Assembly: GCF_026626635.1 (NCBI RefSeq)
Contig: NZ_JAPNKA010000001.1
Location: 2,108,001-2,172,000, forward strand
DNA length: 64,000 bases
Reading direction: 5' to 3'
Origin: Archangium lansingense
GTDB taxonomy: Bacteria > Myxococcota > Myxococcia > Myxococcales > Myxococcaceae
The position numbers and the translations under genes are program-made. Under the pieces are notes generated by a model. That model was given only the letters and a program-made list of their open reading frames with translations. It was not told the origin of the DNA and ran no database searches. Positions 40,819 through 49,466 of the stretch are shown here, in pieces; position 1 is the stretch's first letter, and every line of letters begins with the position of its first letter.

Positions 40819-42636
40819 ATGGAGCACAATCCCGAGTCCCCGCGTGACACGCCGAACGCACCGGTTCAAGAGCAGCGAGCGCTCACCGGGGACGGGGACG
40901 AGGGGACGGGCGAGCGCGGTCCAGTGGAAGCACGCCTGGCGATGCAGAGCAGGCTGCTGGAGCTGGTCGCGAGAGGCACGCCGCTGCAAGACATGCTGAA
41001 TGCCATCACCCGTGGCATCGAGCAACTGGCCCCGGGAATGATGGCCTCGGTGCTGTTGCTGGACGAGGAGGGCAGACTGCGCATGGGCGCGGCGGCGAGC
41101 CTGCCGCTGGCCTACAACGCCGCCGTCGAGGGGCTGGCCATCGGCCCCAACGTGGGCAGCTGCGGCGCGGCCGCCTACTGGAAGACCATGGTCGTGGTGA
41201 CGGACATCAACACCCACCCCAACTGGGCGTTCTTCCGGCACAACATGAAGGGATATCGGCTCCAGGCCTGCTGGTCCGGCCCCATCCTCTCCTCCGAGGG
41301 GCGGGTGCTCGGGACGCTGGCCATGTACTACAACGAGCCGCGCGCCCCCGAGCCGCACGAGCTGCACATCATCGAGACCATGGCCCATATTGCCTCCGTG
41401 GCGCTGGAGAAAGCCCAGGCCGAGCGGGAGCGGGAGCGCCTGCTGGCCCGCGAGCGCCAGGCCCGCCACGAGGCCGAGGCCGCCAGCCGGATGAAGGACG
41501 AGTTCCTCTCCACGCTCTCCCACGAGCTGCGCACGCCCCTCACCTCCATCCTCGGGTGGGCCCAGCTGATGCGCACCCGTCCCATGTCCGAGGAGAAGCG
41601 CCAGCGGGCCCTGGAGACGATCGAGCGCAACGCGCGGGCACAGACACGGCTCATCGAGGATCTGCTGGACATCAGCCGCATCGTCACCGGCAAGCTGCGA
41701 CTGGACGTGCATCCGCTCGAGCCCCAATCCGTGCTGGAGGCGGCACTCGAAGCGGTCCGCCCGGCGGCGGAGGCCAGGGGCGTGCGGCTGGAGCTGCGGA
41801 TCTCCCCCGACGTGGGGCCCTTGCCCGTGGACGCCGAGCGGTTGCAGCAGATGGTGTGGAACCTGCTGACCAACGCCATCAAGTTCACGCCGGCGGGAGG
41901 CCAGGTGGTGGTGCGGTTGGAGCGCGGGGAGCGCGAGGCTCGGCTGGAGGTGGAGGACACGGGCCAGGGCATCGCCCCGGACTTCCTGCCGCATGTCTTC
42001 GAGCGCTTCCGCCAGGCCGACAGCAGCACCACCCGCGCCCATGGTGGACTGGGCCTGGGATTGGCCATCGTGCGCCACCTGGTGGAGATGCATGGAGGCT
42101 CCGTGTCGGCGCACAGCGAGGGGCCAGGCCGGGGCGCCACCTTCTGCATCCGCCTGCCGTTGACTCCACCGCGCGCACCGGAGCCGCCACCGGCCCGTCT
42201 GGCCCGGCCGGATCATCACACCCAGCTCCCGGCGGCCGAGACGCCCTCCCTGGAAGGACTTCGCATCCTGGTGGTGGAGGACGAGCCGGATACACAGGCC
42301 CTCCTCTCCGAGGTACTGGAGGGCAGCCACGCCCAGGTGTTGCGCGCGGCGAGCACCCGGGAGGCGCTGGCGCTGCTCGGCTCCGTCCGGCCCGACGTGC
42401 TCGTCTCGGACATCGGCATGGCGGGAGGCGAGGACGGGTACTGCCTGATTCGCCGGATTCGCGCCGAGGAGCGTGACGGGCAGCACCTTCCCGCGGTCGC
42501 GCTCACGGCCTTTGCCCGGGGCGAGGATCGGCGGCGCGCCCTGGCCGCGGGCTTCGACATGCACCTCGCCAAACCGTTGAACACCTCGACGCTGCTCTCC
42601 GTGGTGGCCTCGCTCGTCCCCTCCCGAGGCACCTGA
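40819..42636 (+). CDS. Soluble GAF histidine kinase with C-terminal receiver domain
   Basis: A 605-residue hybrid kinase. The GAF domain (about 45-195) shows 'GPNVGSCGAAAYWKTMVVV', typical of light- or ligand-sensing GAFs in hybrid kinases. The HisKA helix has His235 ('TLSHELRTPL'). The HATPase domain has 'NLLTNAIKFTPAGG', 'DTGQGIAPDFL' and 'GLGLGLAIVRHLVEMHGGS'. A receiver domain occupies about 480-600 with phospho-acceptor Asp531 ('LVSDIGMAGGEDGY') and the closing Lys in 'HLAKPLN'. No membrane segment. The ATG at 40819 follows 'gtgagg'. It probably passes phosphate through its own receiver to an unlinked histidine phosphotransfer protein, or acts as a self-contained switch. Confidence 0.9.
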   Translation: MEHNPESPRDTPNAPVQEQRALTGDGDEGTGERGPVEARLAMQSRLLELVARGTPLQDMLNAITRGIEQLAPGMMASVLLLDEEGRLRMGAAASLPLAYNAAVEGLAIGPNVGSCGAAAYWKTMVVVTDINTHPNWAFFRHNMKGYRLQACWSGPILSSEGRVLGTLAMYYNEPRAPEPHELHIIETMAHIASVALEKAQAERERERLLARERQARHEAEAASRMKDEFLSTLSHELRTPLTSILGWAQLMRTRPMSEEKRQRALETIERNARAQTRLIEDLLDISRIVTGKLRLDVHPLEPQSVLEAALEAVRPAAEARGVRLELRISPDVGPLPVDAERLQQMVWNLLTNAIKFTPAGGQVVVRLERGEREARLEVEDTGQGIAPDFLPHVFERFRQADSSTTRAHGGLGLGLAIVRHLVEMHGGSVSAHSEGPGRGATFCIRLPLTPPRAPEPPPARLARPDHHTQLPAAETPSLEGLRILVVEDEPDTQALLSEVLEGSHAQVLRAASTREALALLGSVRPDVLVSDIGMAGGEDGYCLIRRIRAEERDGQHLPAVALTAFARGEDRRRALAAGFDMHLAKPLNTSTLLSVVASLVPSRGT

Positions 42637-42772
42637 CGGCATGCGAGCGGCCATCGCCTGGAAGCTGGCGAGGGGAGGGGTGGCTCGGGAACGGCGCCGC
42701 CCCTCATCGGGTTGAGAGTTTGTGCTCAGGCGGGGAGGCGTTGCCAGTTCGCGGAGCGCCCTGGAGGTGGAT

Positions 42773-44155
42773 GTGCAGACGTTCTTGTCGATGGACCTGG
42801 TAACTCGAGCGGAAGAGGCGGGGGTCTCCTTCCAGGATGCCCTTCAACTCCTGGACGCTTCTCGTCTGCTCGCCCGGGAACAGGATGTCCGCGGCATCGC
42901 CCAGTGTGTTTGTGGGCTCGTGAAGAGGCTGGTGGGGGCGGACGGCGTCACGTTCGTTCTGAGCGAAGGCGAGCTCGTCTACTACGCCGAGGAGGAGTCG
43001 CCCGAGCGTCTCTGGAAGGGGCGCAGGTTTCCCGCGAAGCATTGCATCTCCGGCTGGGCGATCATGAACCGCCAGGCGGCAGTGATCGAGGACATCTACG
43101 CCGATCCTCGCATCCCCATCGAGGCCTACCGTCCCACGTTCGTCAGGAGCCTCGCCATGGTGCCGATCGGACAGGCGCAGCCGCTCGGCTCGATTGGCGT
43201 GTACTGGGCTCGAAACCACAAGGCGACCGAGCGCGAGTTGTTCCTGGTGGAGATGCTCGCCGAGGCCTCGCTCTCCGCCCTGACCCGGGCCTCGCTCCAG
43301 CAGGACGTGGAGCACCTCCGGTCGCGGCTCGCTCCCGTGGAGGGGACGTCTCGTGGCGAGGAGGAGCCCTCGCTCGCGCAGTTCCTCCCCGTGGTCGCGC
43401 ACGACCTGAAGAATCCGCTCGGTGCCATCTCGCTCGCGTCCCAGTCGCTCATCCGGCGGGGGGGGCTCGGGGGGGATGAGCTCCTGAACGTCCGGCGCAT
43501 CCTCTCCAGCGTGGAGCGTGCCCGGCGTCTGGTGGAGGAGGTGCTCGAGTACGCGCGGCTCAAGGCGCGGGGAGGATTGCCATTGGACCTCGAGGACGCG
43601 CGGCTGGATGACGTCGCACGCTCCGTCGTCGAGGAGGCAAGGACCGCGTTTCCCGGACGCCGGATCGAGCTCATCGCCGAGGAGACGAACGGAACATGGG
43701 ACTCCCTCCGGCTGTCCGAGGTGATGGGGAACCTGCTCGGCAACGCGCTCCAGTATGGCCATCCGGAGCGGCCGGTCACGCTGCGCGTGGAGGCTCGGGA
43801 CGGTGAGACCTGTGTCGAGGTGCACAACTTCGGCCCCGTCATTCCCGAAGAGCTCCTGCCGGTCCTGTTCGAGCCCTTCCGGAGGGGACGGGGCGACGGT
43901 CGTGGCTCGGTGGGTCTGGGGCTCTTCATCGTGAAACAGATCATCCAGGCCCATGGCGGGCACATCGGGGTGCGCTCCACCTCCGAGCAGGGCACCTCAT
44001 TCTCGGTCCACCTGCCCAGGTGTCAGGTGCAGCCCATCGATCCCCCGCGCGAAGGCGCCGTGGCCCGCCGCGCGAACCCGAGCAGGCAACCCGATGGTGG
44101 GTGGACGAGCGCAACCGTCACTGACCTGGAGGGGGGCCTTGCCGGGCCGTGGTAG
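42773..44155 (+). CDS. Soluble GAF histidine kinase
   Basis: A 460-residue sensor kinase. The GTG at 42773 has GGAGG five bases before it; an in-frame GTG at 42722 lacks one. A GAF domain lies at about 20-165 ('HCISGWAIMNRQAAVIEDI', 'LAMVPIGQAQPLGSIGVYW'). His210 in 'VVAHDLKNPLGAIS' is the phospho-acceptor. The catalytic domain shows 'NLLGNALQYGHPERP', 'GPVIPEELLPVLFEPF' and 'GSVGLGLFIVKQIIQAHGG'. The G1 box is altered: the usual Asp-x-Gly is 'NFGPVI', which also occurs in some active kinases. The C-terminal 45 residues look disordered. No partner response regulator is linked; a lipoprotein gene follows after 11 bases. Confidence 0.88.
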   Translation: MQTFLSMDLVTRAEEAGVSFQDALQLLDASRLLAREQDVRGIAQCVCGLVKRLVGADGVTFVLSEGELVYYAEEESPERLWKGRRFPAKHCISGWAIMNRQAAVIEDIYADPRIPIEAYRPTFVRSLAMVPIGQAQPLGSIGVYWARNHKATERELFLVEMLAEASLSALTRASLQQDVEHLRSRLAPVEGTSRGEEEPSLAQFLPVVAHDLKNPLGAISLASQSLIRRGGLGGDELLNVRRILSSVERARRLVEEVLEYARLKARGGLPLDLEDARLDDVARSVVEEARTAFPGRRIELIAEETNGTWDSLRLSEVMGNLLGNALQYGHPERPVTLRVEARDGETCVEVHNFGPVIPEELLPVLFEPFRRGRGDGRGSVGLGLFIVKQIIQAHGGHIGVRSTSEQGTSFSVHLPRCQVQPIDPPREGAVARRANPSRQPDGGWTSATVTDLEGGLAGPW

Positions 44156-44166
44156 AAGCGGGAGGG

Positions 44167-45669
44167 ATGCCAGCACCCATGTTCCCTCCCTTCTCGAAGC
44201 ACTCTCTTGTTCTCCTCTCGAGCCTGCTGCTGCTGAGCGCCTGCCAGACGACACGCACGGTGACGCTGGTGGGGATGTCAGACTACCACTCGCACGCGCT
44301 GCCCATGTTCTCGGAGGGCGAACCCGGGCAAGGAGGGGTGGCTCGGGCGATGGCTTACTTGCGCGCGGCCCGGGCGAGGCCGGACACGATCGTCGTCTCC
44401 GGGGGAGACACGGTGAACAAAGGCGTGCCCACGTGGAGTGATGTCTACGGGTGCGTGGAGTGGCCGTGGTTCAACGGGGTGGTGGACGTGATGGCGCTGG
44501 GCAACCATGACCTGGACTACGGAGCCGAGGCTTTCGCGCGCTGCCGGGCCTCCATCTCGTACCCGGTGCTCAGCGCCAATCTGGTGGGCGCGGAGGGCAA
44601 GCCCTACTTCCAGGTGGACGGCAAGCCGTACCTGGTGCGTGACCTGGGGGGCCTGCGGGTGGGACTCTTCGCCCTGGCGGGAGCGGACATGCAGCACCTG
44701 GTGAAAGCCGAGCACCTGCCGCCGGGCACGCGGTGGACGGCTGCGACCGAGGCGGCCCGGGCGGTGGTGGAGGAGCTGCGCGGGCGCGAGCGGGTTGACG
44801 CGGTGGTGCTCATCGGACACCAGACGCGCGAGGAGGACGTGGCGCTGGCGCGGGCGGTCCGAGGCATCGACGTCATTCTTGGCTCGCACTCGCACCAGAA
44901 GGAGGAGCTGCGGCGGGTACCCGGGACGGACACGTACGCGCTGTCGCCCTATCAGTACCTCACCTACCTGTCCGAGGTCCGGCTGCGCTTCCGGGAAGGA
45001 AGGCTGGTGGGGGTGGACGGAGGCCTGGTGAAGATGGACGCCTCGAAGCCGGAGGACCCCCGGACAGCGGCGGAGGTGGCGCGGATGCAGGCGGCGCTCG
45101 AGGCGGATCGGCCCGAGCGCTTCGTGGAGGTGGGCAGGCTGGCGGCGCCGCTGCGGGACGGCGACGTCACGACGGGCAGGTCAGAGGTGGGCGTCTGGGC
45201 CACGGAGGTGTGGCGGCGGGCGGTGGGCGCCCATGCCTTCTTCGCGACGGCATCCACTTTCCGGGCGGGACTTCCCGCGGGCCCGGTGGCGGCGGAGGAC
45301 TTCTTTGGCGCCTTCCCGTACCGCAACACGCTGGTGACGGCGAAGATGACGGGCGCGCAGCTCAAGGCGTGGGTGGAGCTGAGCGAGTCGAAGCGAGGCA
45401 CGGATGCCTACAGTCAGCTCAGCGGGGTGCGCTATTCGGTACAACAGGGCAGGGTGGTGGACTTGAGGGTGCTCGTGAACCCCGCCGCTCCCGAGCGGGG
45501 GGACGAGCCCGTGGTGCCCGAGCGCACCTACCGGGTGGCGACGACGGAGTTCCAGGCATTCGTGGCGGCGGGGTACAAGGAGGCCTGGGCCCGGGCGAGC
45601 TCATCCCAGCGCACCGAGTGGGACTCCCAATCGCTGCTCGCGGGGGCACTGTGCGCGGACAAGCCCTAG
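44167..45669 (+). CDS. 5'-nucleotidase / metallophosphoesterase lipoprotein
   Basis: A 500-residue predicted lipoprotein, Cys26 in the lipobox 'LSAC'. The calcineurin-like metallophosphatase motifs are complete: 'SDYHSH' (Asp, His), 'SGGDTVNKG' (Asp), 'ALGNHDLDYG' (Asn, His), 'IGHQTRE' (His) and 'GSHSHQKE' (His-x-His). The C-terminal 200 residues match the 5'-nucleotidase substrate domain ('FFGAFPYRNTLVTAKMTGA', 'GVRYSVQQGRVVDLRV'). It would hydrolyse nucleotides or sugar nucleotides in the periplasm. Starts at 44149 (GTG), 44167 and 44179 are all in frame; the GGAGG at 44161 is too close to 44167 and a little far from 44179, so the exact start is uncertain. Confidence 0.9.
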   Translation: MPAPMFPPFSKHSLVLLSSLLLLSACQTTRTVTLVGMSDYHSHALPMFSEGEPGQGGVARAMAYLRAARARPDTIVVSGGDTVNKGVPTWSDVYGCVEWPWFNGVVDVMALGNHDLDYGAEAFARCRASISYPVLSANLVGAEGKPYFQVDGKPYLVRDLGGLRVGLFALAGADMQHLVKAEHLPPGTRWTAATEAARAVVEELRGRERVDAVVLIGHQTREEDVALARAVRGIDVILGSHSHQKEELRRVPGTDTYALSPYQYLTYLSEVRLRFREGRLVGVDGGLVKMDASKPEDPRTAAEVARMQAALEADRPERFVEVGRLAAPLRDGDVTTGRSEVGVWATEVWRRAVGAHAFFATASTFRAGLPAGPVAAEDFFGAFPYRNTLVTAKMTGAQLKAWVELSESKRGTDAYSQLSGVRYSVQQGRVVDLRVLVNPAAPERGDEPVVPERTYRVATTEFQAFVAAGYKEAWARASSSQRTEWDSQSLLAGALCADKP

Positions 45670-45743
45670 GGTCCGGGGGCGCGCGCGGCGGGCGATCTGC
45701 GAAGGGGTTGTGCCTCAACAGGCGGAGGGTCGCCGGGTCGTAT

Positions 45744-45852
45744 AGAACGCGGCGACGCTGTGTCGTTGAGTTCGTCATGATGGCCAGACAGTCAAGAGCA
45801 GCGGCGTCTGTCTTCAGCGCGTGGTCTGGGTCGGAAATCGGCTTGGATTGGG
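45744..45852 (-). pseudogene. 109-bp repeat, copy B: orphan promoter and first codons of a lost monooxygenase copy
   Basis: This segment matches 40452-40560 without gaps, with about ten mismatches. On the minus strand it contains the 38-bp site (45815-45852), the -10-like GACTGT 21 bases beyond it, and then the ATG at 45778 with the codons for 'MTNSTTQRRRVL'. After that the similarity ends and the frame runs into unrelated sequence. It starts two bases after the end of the araC gene (45854), so araC was once followed directly by a monooxygenase gene of this type. The 38-bp site probably still binds the regulator. Confidence 0.75.
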
Positions 45853-45853
45853 G

Positions 45854-46753
45854 TTAGCGGCGGCGCTGCGCGCGCCAGGCCCGGGGGGTCATTCCGTGGA
45901 CGCGCCGGAAGGTGCGGATGAAATGGGTGACGTCGGTGTAACCCACCTGGCTTGCGATGCGCTCGATACTGGCTTCCGTGTCCAGCAGGCGCCGCCGGGC
46001 CTCGGCCATGCGATGCTCTCGCAGCCAGTCACCCACCGTCAGCCCTGTCTCCTTCCGGATGACGTTGGCCAGGTGCGAGGGCGTGCACCCCACCGCCGCC
46101 GCGACGTCCTGGAGCGAGAGCGGCTGCAAGCAGTGCGCCTCGATGAAGGCGAGCGCATCGTGCACGAGCCCGCCGATCATGGGCGGCGCGAGAGGCGTGT
46201 GCTCCTGCAACTCGCGCACGAGTTCCGTGACCAGCAAGATGAACCATGCGTGCGCGGCGTGCTCCACGCCCCATTGGGCCTCTCGCAGTTCGGCTTCCAG
46301 CTCGGCCACCAACTGCACGATTCGACGCCACCGGGGTTGTCCGGGCCGCAGCCGGAGCAGTCCCCGGACAAAGAGGCTCCGCGCTGGAGGGGGCTTCGTC
46401 TTTCCAGTGCCTCGAGGCGGTGCTGGCAACCACTCCGGTCCGAGCGAGCGGAGCAGCAGCGGATCAAACCCCACGATCCACCCCTCGAGGTTGCCAACAT
46501 CGAGGGGCTGGTGCTCTACGCCCGCGGGGACGAGGTGGATGTCCCCCTCATGGAGCTCGAGCTCCTCCAAGTGACGGGCTCGCCCCCTTCCCGCCGTCAG
46601 CACGAAGACCATGAAGAAGGTCGAGACGAGCGGCACGGGCGGAGGCACGGGCCCGTCTCCTGGGATACGAACGACACGCAAGGGCAGGCCCCCAGCACCC
46701 ATCGCGTCCAGGGTGAGGAGATGGGGAGGCGAGCGCTGAGGCGTGCGAGTCAT
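45854..46753 (-). CDS. AraC-family transcriptional regulator
   Basis: A 299-residue AraC/XylS regulator. The N-terminal part resembles a cupin sensor domain ('HLEELELHEGDIHLVPAGV' then 'EHQPLDV'). The C-terminal 100 residues hold two helix-turn-helix units: 'PLSLQDVAAAVGCTPSHLA' followed by 'NVIRKETGLTVGDWLREHR', and 'ASIERIASQVGYTDVTHFI' with 'RTFRRVHGMTPRAWR'. The gene is divergent from the phosphotransferase operon; a 38-bp site lies between them at 46816-46853, 63 bases from this start. I infer autoregulation and activation of the divergent operon and of the monooxygenase. No ribosome site is visible before the ATG at 46753. Confidence 0.9.
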   Translation of the reverse strand: MTRTPQRSPPHLLTLDAMGAGGLPLRVVRIPGDGPVPPPVPLVSTFFMVFVLTAGRGRARHLEELELHEGDIHLVPAGVEHQPLDVGNLEGWIVGFDPLLLRSLGPEWLPAPPRGTGKTKPPPARSLFVRGLLRLRPGQPRWRRIVQLVAELEAELREAQWGVEHAAHAWFILLVTELVRELQEHTPLAPPMIGGLVHDALAFIEAHCLQPLSLQDVAAAVGCTPSHLANVIRKETGLTVGDWLREHRMAEARRRLLDTEASIERIASQVGYTDVTHFIRTFRRVHGMTPRAWRAQRRR

Positions 46754-46815
46754 GGACGGCGAGTATGTCCCTCCGTTCAGCCACCCCGGAAGCCGCGCAC
46801 GCCACTCCCTTCGAT

Positions 46816-46880
46816 CCCAATCCAGGCCGATTTCCGCCCCAAGCTACGCTCTGTCAGCAAAATCCGTGAAACATTATTGT
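46816..46880 (+). promoter_or_regulatory. Promoter of the split phosphotransferase operon with 38-bp shared site (copy C)
   Basis: The site at 46816-46853 begins CCCAATCCAGGCCGATT and ends ACGCTCTG. Beyond the 38 bp, copy C is unrelated to copies A and B, yet a -10-like TATTGT is at 46875-46880, again 21 bases after the site. Conservation limited to the site, with the -10 kept in phase, points to a functional activator site rather than chance duplication. The ATG of the first enzyme gene is 73 bases downstream of the -10 (46954). Confidence 0.65.
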
Positions 46881-46953
46881 CACGAAATTATGGAGAGCCC
46901 CGCGGCCACACGGTCGCCTGCCGCGCAGCGGCTCCATGCCAGAGGAATCACGA

Positions 46954-48657
46954 ATGCAAAGCCTTACTTCTTCAGACGTGAAGTTCGAAGCCCCCGGTCC
47001 GGGAAGCTGGGAGCTGGAGACAGCGCATACCCATCGCCCCGGGTCCCGGTATTCCTCTGAGCTGTTCATCGCCGGGCTCAGCGCGGGATTCACCGAGGGA
47101 GCGGCCCGGTATGGCCTGATGATCGACGCGATGCGCGCGGTGAGCATCCACGGGTTCATGTATTCCCAGCTCGTCCCCTTCGGGGCCCCCGCGGGCGCCT
47201 CGGGCTCACCGCCCCCCCTGTTCCTGATGAAGCTGATGACGCGCCTGCACCCGGGAATCCGCCGCCGGCTGAACGTCTCGAAGCAGGCCCTGGAAGGCAA
47301 GCGCTGGCGCGAGGATCTGCGGTACTGGGATACGGTGGAGAAGCCGGCGGCCATCCGCGCGCACCTCGCCCTGCAGGCCGTGGAGCCCTCCACGCTTCCC
47401 ACCGCGGAGTTGGAGACGCACCTGGTGGCGTGCCGCGACCACCTGGTCGCCATGGCCCGCCTGCACCACCTCTACAATGTCGCGCACATCCTCCCCGTGG
47501 GGGATTTCCTCGTCCATGCGCAGCGGTGGACGGGCAAGAGCGCCGGAGAGCTCGCGCGGCTCTTCAAGGGCGACTCTCCTCTGTCCGCTCAGCTCGCCAC
47601 CCAGGAGACTCCCGCCCTCATCCAGGCCCTGCGCGCGGATGCGGCGGCACGCGAGCTGCTGTTCTCCAACACCCCCGCGAAGCAGGTCCTCGAGCAGTTG
47701 GTGGCCATGCCCGGCGCCGTGGGCGAGCAGCTGCGGACCTACCTGGAGTGGGTTGGTTACCGCAGCCTGGGCTATGACATTTCCGATCAATATGCCCTGG
47801 AGGTTCCCGAAGCGCTGGTGCACGGCATCCAGGGCGCGGTGACGGGACGCACGCAGACGGAGGGCGCCTCGAACCCCCGGCTGATGGAGCAGGTGCGAGA
47901 GGCCGTGCCGGAGGCGCACCGGCAGGAGTTCGACGAGCTGTTCGCCGAGGCGAGGCTCGTCTACCGGCTCCGGGACGAGCGCAATACCTACAGTGATGGC
48001 TGGGCCCTGGGTCTGGCTCGCCGGGCGGTGCTCGCCGTGGGGGCTCGCCTGAAGGAGCTGGGGCGGCTCACCGACGCGGAGCTGGCCATCGATGCGAGCC
48101 ATGAAGAGCTGCTCGGCCTGCTGCGCGCCGCCAACCACCCGACGAGCGAGGAGCTCCAGCGGCGCGCGCAGTGGAGGAAGACGAAGACCCACGCGGATGC
48201 GCCCCCCTGGCTGGGCGCGCCCCCCTCGCCTCCCCCTCCCATGGACTTCCTTCCCCCGGCGGCGCTGCGCGTGAACAACGCGATCATGTTCTACATGCAG
48301 GGCGTCTTCGAGTCGCCCCCGGCCCAGACGACGGAGACGTCGGTCCGCGGCCTGCCGGTGAGCCCGGGTATCTACGAGGGCATCGCGCGAATCGTGAAGG
48401 AGCAGACCGACCTCGGCCGCATCGAGAAGGGCGACGTGCTGGTGGCGGCCACGACGTCGCCCTACTTCAACGTCGTGCTGCCCCTGCTCGGGGCGATCGT
48501 GACGGACCGGGGCGGGCAGCTGTGCCACGCCGCCATCGTGACGCGGGAGTATGGGATTCCGGGCATCGTCGGCACCCGGGAGGCCACGAAGGTGGTGCGC
48601 GACGGCGCTCGCGTGCGGGTCAATGGAACGACCGGAGAGCTGCAGGTGCTGTCATGA
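46954..48657 (+). CDS. Split PEP-synthase/rifampin-phosphotransferase-like enzyme: substrate-binding and phosphohistidine part
   Basis: A 567-residue protein. The ATG at 46954 follows 'agagga' at seven bases; an in-frame ATG at 46936 has none. The first 450 residues are helical and resemble the substrate-binding part of Rph-type enzymes ('APGPGSWELETAHTHRPGS', 'RLRDERNTYSDGWALGLARR'). The last 110 residues are a PEP-utiliser mobile domain: 'GGQLCHAAIVTREYGIPGI' with catalytic His525. It lacks an ATP-grasp domain, which is encoded by the next gene overlapping at ATGA. In Rph the order is ATP domain, substrate domain, His domain; here the ATP part is separate and second. Together they would phosphorylate a small molecule, perhaps an antibiotic. 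Confidence 0.85.
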   Translation: MQSLTSSDVKFEAPGPGSWELETAHTHRPGSRYSSELFIAGLSAGFTEGAARYGLMIDAMRAVSIHGFMYSQLVPFGAPAGASGSPPPLFLMKLMTRLHPGIRRRLNVSKQALEGKRWREDLRYWDTVEKPAAIRAHLALQAVEPSTLPTAELETHLVACRDHLVAMARLHHLYNVAHILPVGDFLVHAQRWTGKSAGELARLFKGDSPLSAQLATQETPALIQALRADAAARELLFSNTPAKQVLEQLVAMPGAVGEQLRTYLEWVGYRSLGYDISDQYALEVPEALVHGIQGAVTGRTQTEGASNPRLMEQVREAVPEAHRQEFDELFAEARLVYRLRDERNTYSDGWALGLARRAVLAVGARLKELGRLTDAELAIDASHEELLGLLRAANHPTSEELQRRAQWRKTKTHADAPPWLGAPPSPPPPMDFLPPAALRVNNAIMFYMQGVFESPPAQTTETSVRGLPVSPGIYEGIARIVKEQTDLGRIEKGDVLVAATTSPYFNVVLPLLGAIVTDRGGQLCHAAIVTREYGIPGIVGTREATKVVRDGARVRVNGTTGELQVLS

Positions 48658-49466
48658 GTCTGGTGCCCTTGAATGAAGCGCTGTCCGAGGAGGAGTTCGG
48701 CGGCAAGGCGGTCCATCTTGGAGCCGCGCTGCGCGCCCACCTGCCCGTCCCCCCAGGGTTCGCGCTCTCGGTCGGGCTGGTGGAGCGGGTCTCCGCGGGA
48801 GAGCCTGGCGCCGTGGCCCAGGTCCGCGGCCTGCTCGACCGGGTAGGCCCCTCCGTGGCGGTGCGCTCGTCCGCCGTGGGCGAGGACTCGGCCAATGCGA
48901 GCTTCGCGGGTCAGCACCTCACCGCGCTCGCTGTGCGCACCCAGGACGGTTTGATCGACGCCGTGAAGCAGGTGTGGGCCTCGGGCCGCTCGGAGGCGGC
49001 CCTCGCGTACCGCCGCAAGCTCGGAAAGGAGGGCACACCACGCGTGGCCGTGGTCGTCCAGCATCTCGTTGCGTCCGAGTGCGCGGGCGTGTTGTTCACG
49101 TGCGATCCCCTCACCGGGGCCGACGAGCGGGTCATCGAGGCGAGCTGGGGCCTGGGCGAGGCCGTCGTGGCGGGACTCGTCACGCCGGATCGCTACCGCA
49201 TCAGCCGGGAGGGTCTCATCCTCGAACGGGCAGCGGGAGAGAAGGACCTGGAGATCCAACCGCTCCCGAGCGGGGGTACGCGCGAGGTGGCGGTGGCGCC
49301 CGAGCGGGTGAATACCCTGTGCTTGAACGAGCAGCGCTTGCAGGAACTGCACGCGCTCGCCACCCGGTGTGAGAACCATTTCGGAAGAAAGCAGGACCTC
49401 GAGTGGGCCTTCGCCGGCCCCCAACTCTTCCTCCTCCAGCGCCGGGCGGTGACCCGTGTCGGCTGA
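48654..49466 (+). CDS. Split phosphotransferase-like enzyme: ATP-binding part
   Basis: A 270-residue PPDK/PEP-synthase N-terminal (ATP-grasp-like) domain standing alone. Hallmarks are 'FGGKAVHLGAALRAHLPVP' followed by 'PGFALS', 'AVRSSAVGEDSANASFAGQ', and 'EASWGLGEAVVAGLVTPDR'; the C-terminal strand 'QDLEWAFAGPQLFLLQRRA' closes the fold. Normal PEP synthases and Rph carry this domain fused to a His domain; here the His domain is encoded by the upstream gene, whose stop overlaps this start (ATGA). The two must therefore work as a two-subunit enzyme that uses ATP to phosphorylate the histidine and then the substrate. The stop lies within the start region of the MFS gene. Confidence 0.9.
   Translation: MSLVPLNEALSEEEFGGKAVHLGAALRAHLPVPPGFALSVGLVERVSAGEPGAVAQVRGLLDRVGPSVAVRSSAVGEDSANASFAGQHLTALAVRTQDGLIDAVKQVWASGRSEAALAYRRKLGKEGTPRVAVVVQHLVASECAGVLFTCDPLTGADERVIEASWGLGEAVVAGLVTPDRYRISREGLILERAAGEKDLEIQPLPSGGTREVAVAPERVNTLCLNEQRLQELHALATRCENHFGRKQDLEWAFAGPQLFLLQRRAVTRVG

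Noticed and set aside
45419..45778. A 119-codon minus-strand gene starting at 45778
   Set aside because: Only its first 12 codons match the monooxygenase; after that the frame runs antisense into the end of the nucleotidase gene with a Pro/Arg-rich nonsense peptide.
46954..49466. A central-metabolism phosphoenolpyruvate synthase
   Set aside because: The chain is split and reordered, lacks the C-terminal PEP-binding barrel, and is linked to an MFS exporter and an AraC regulator.
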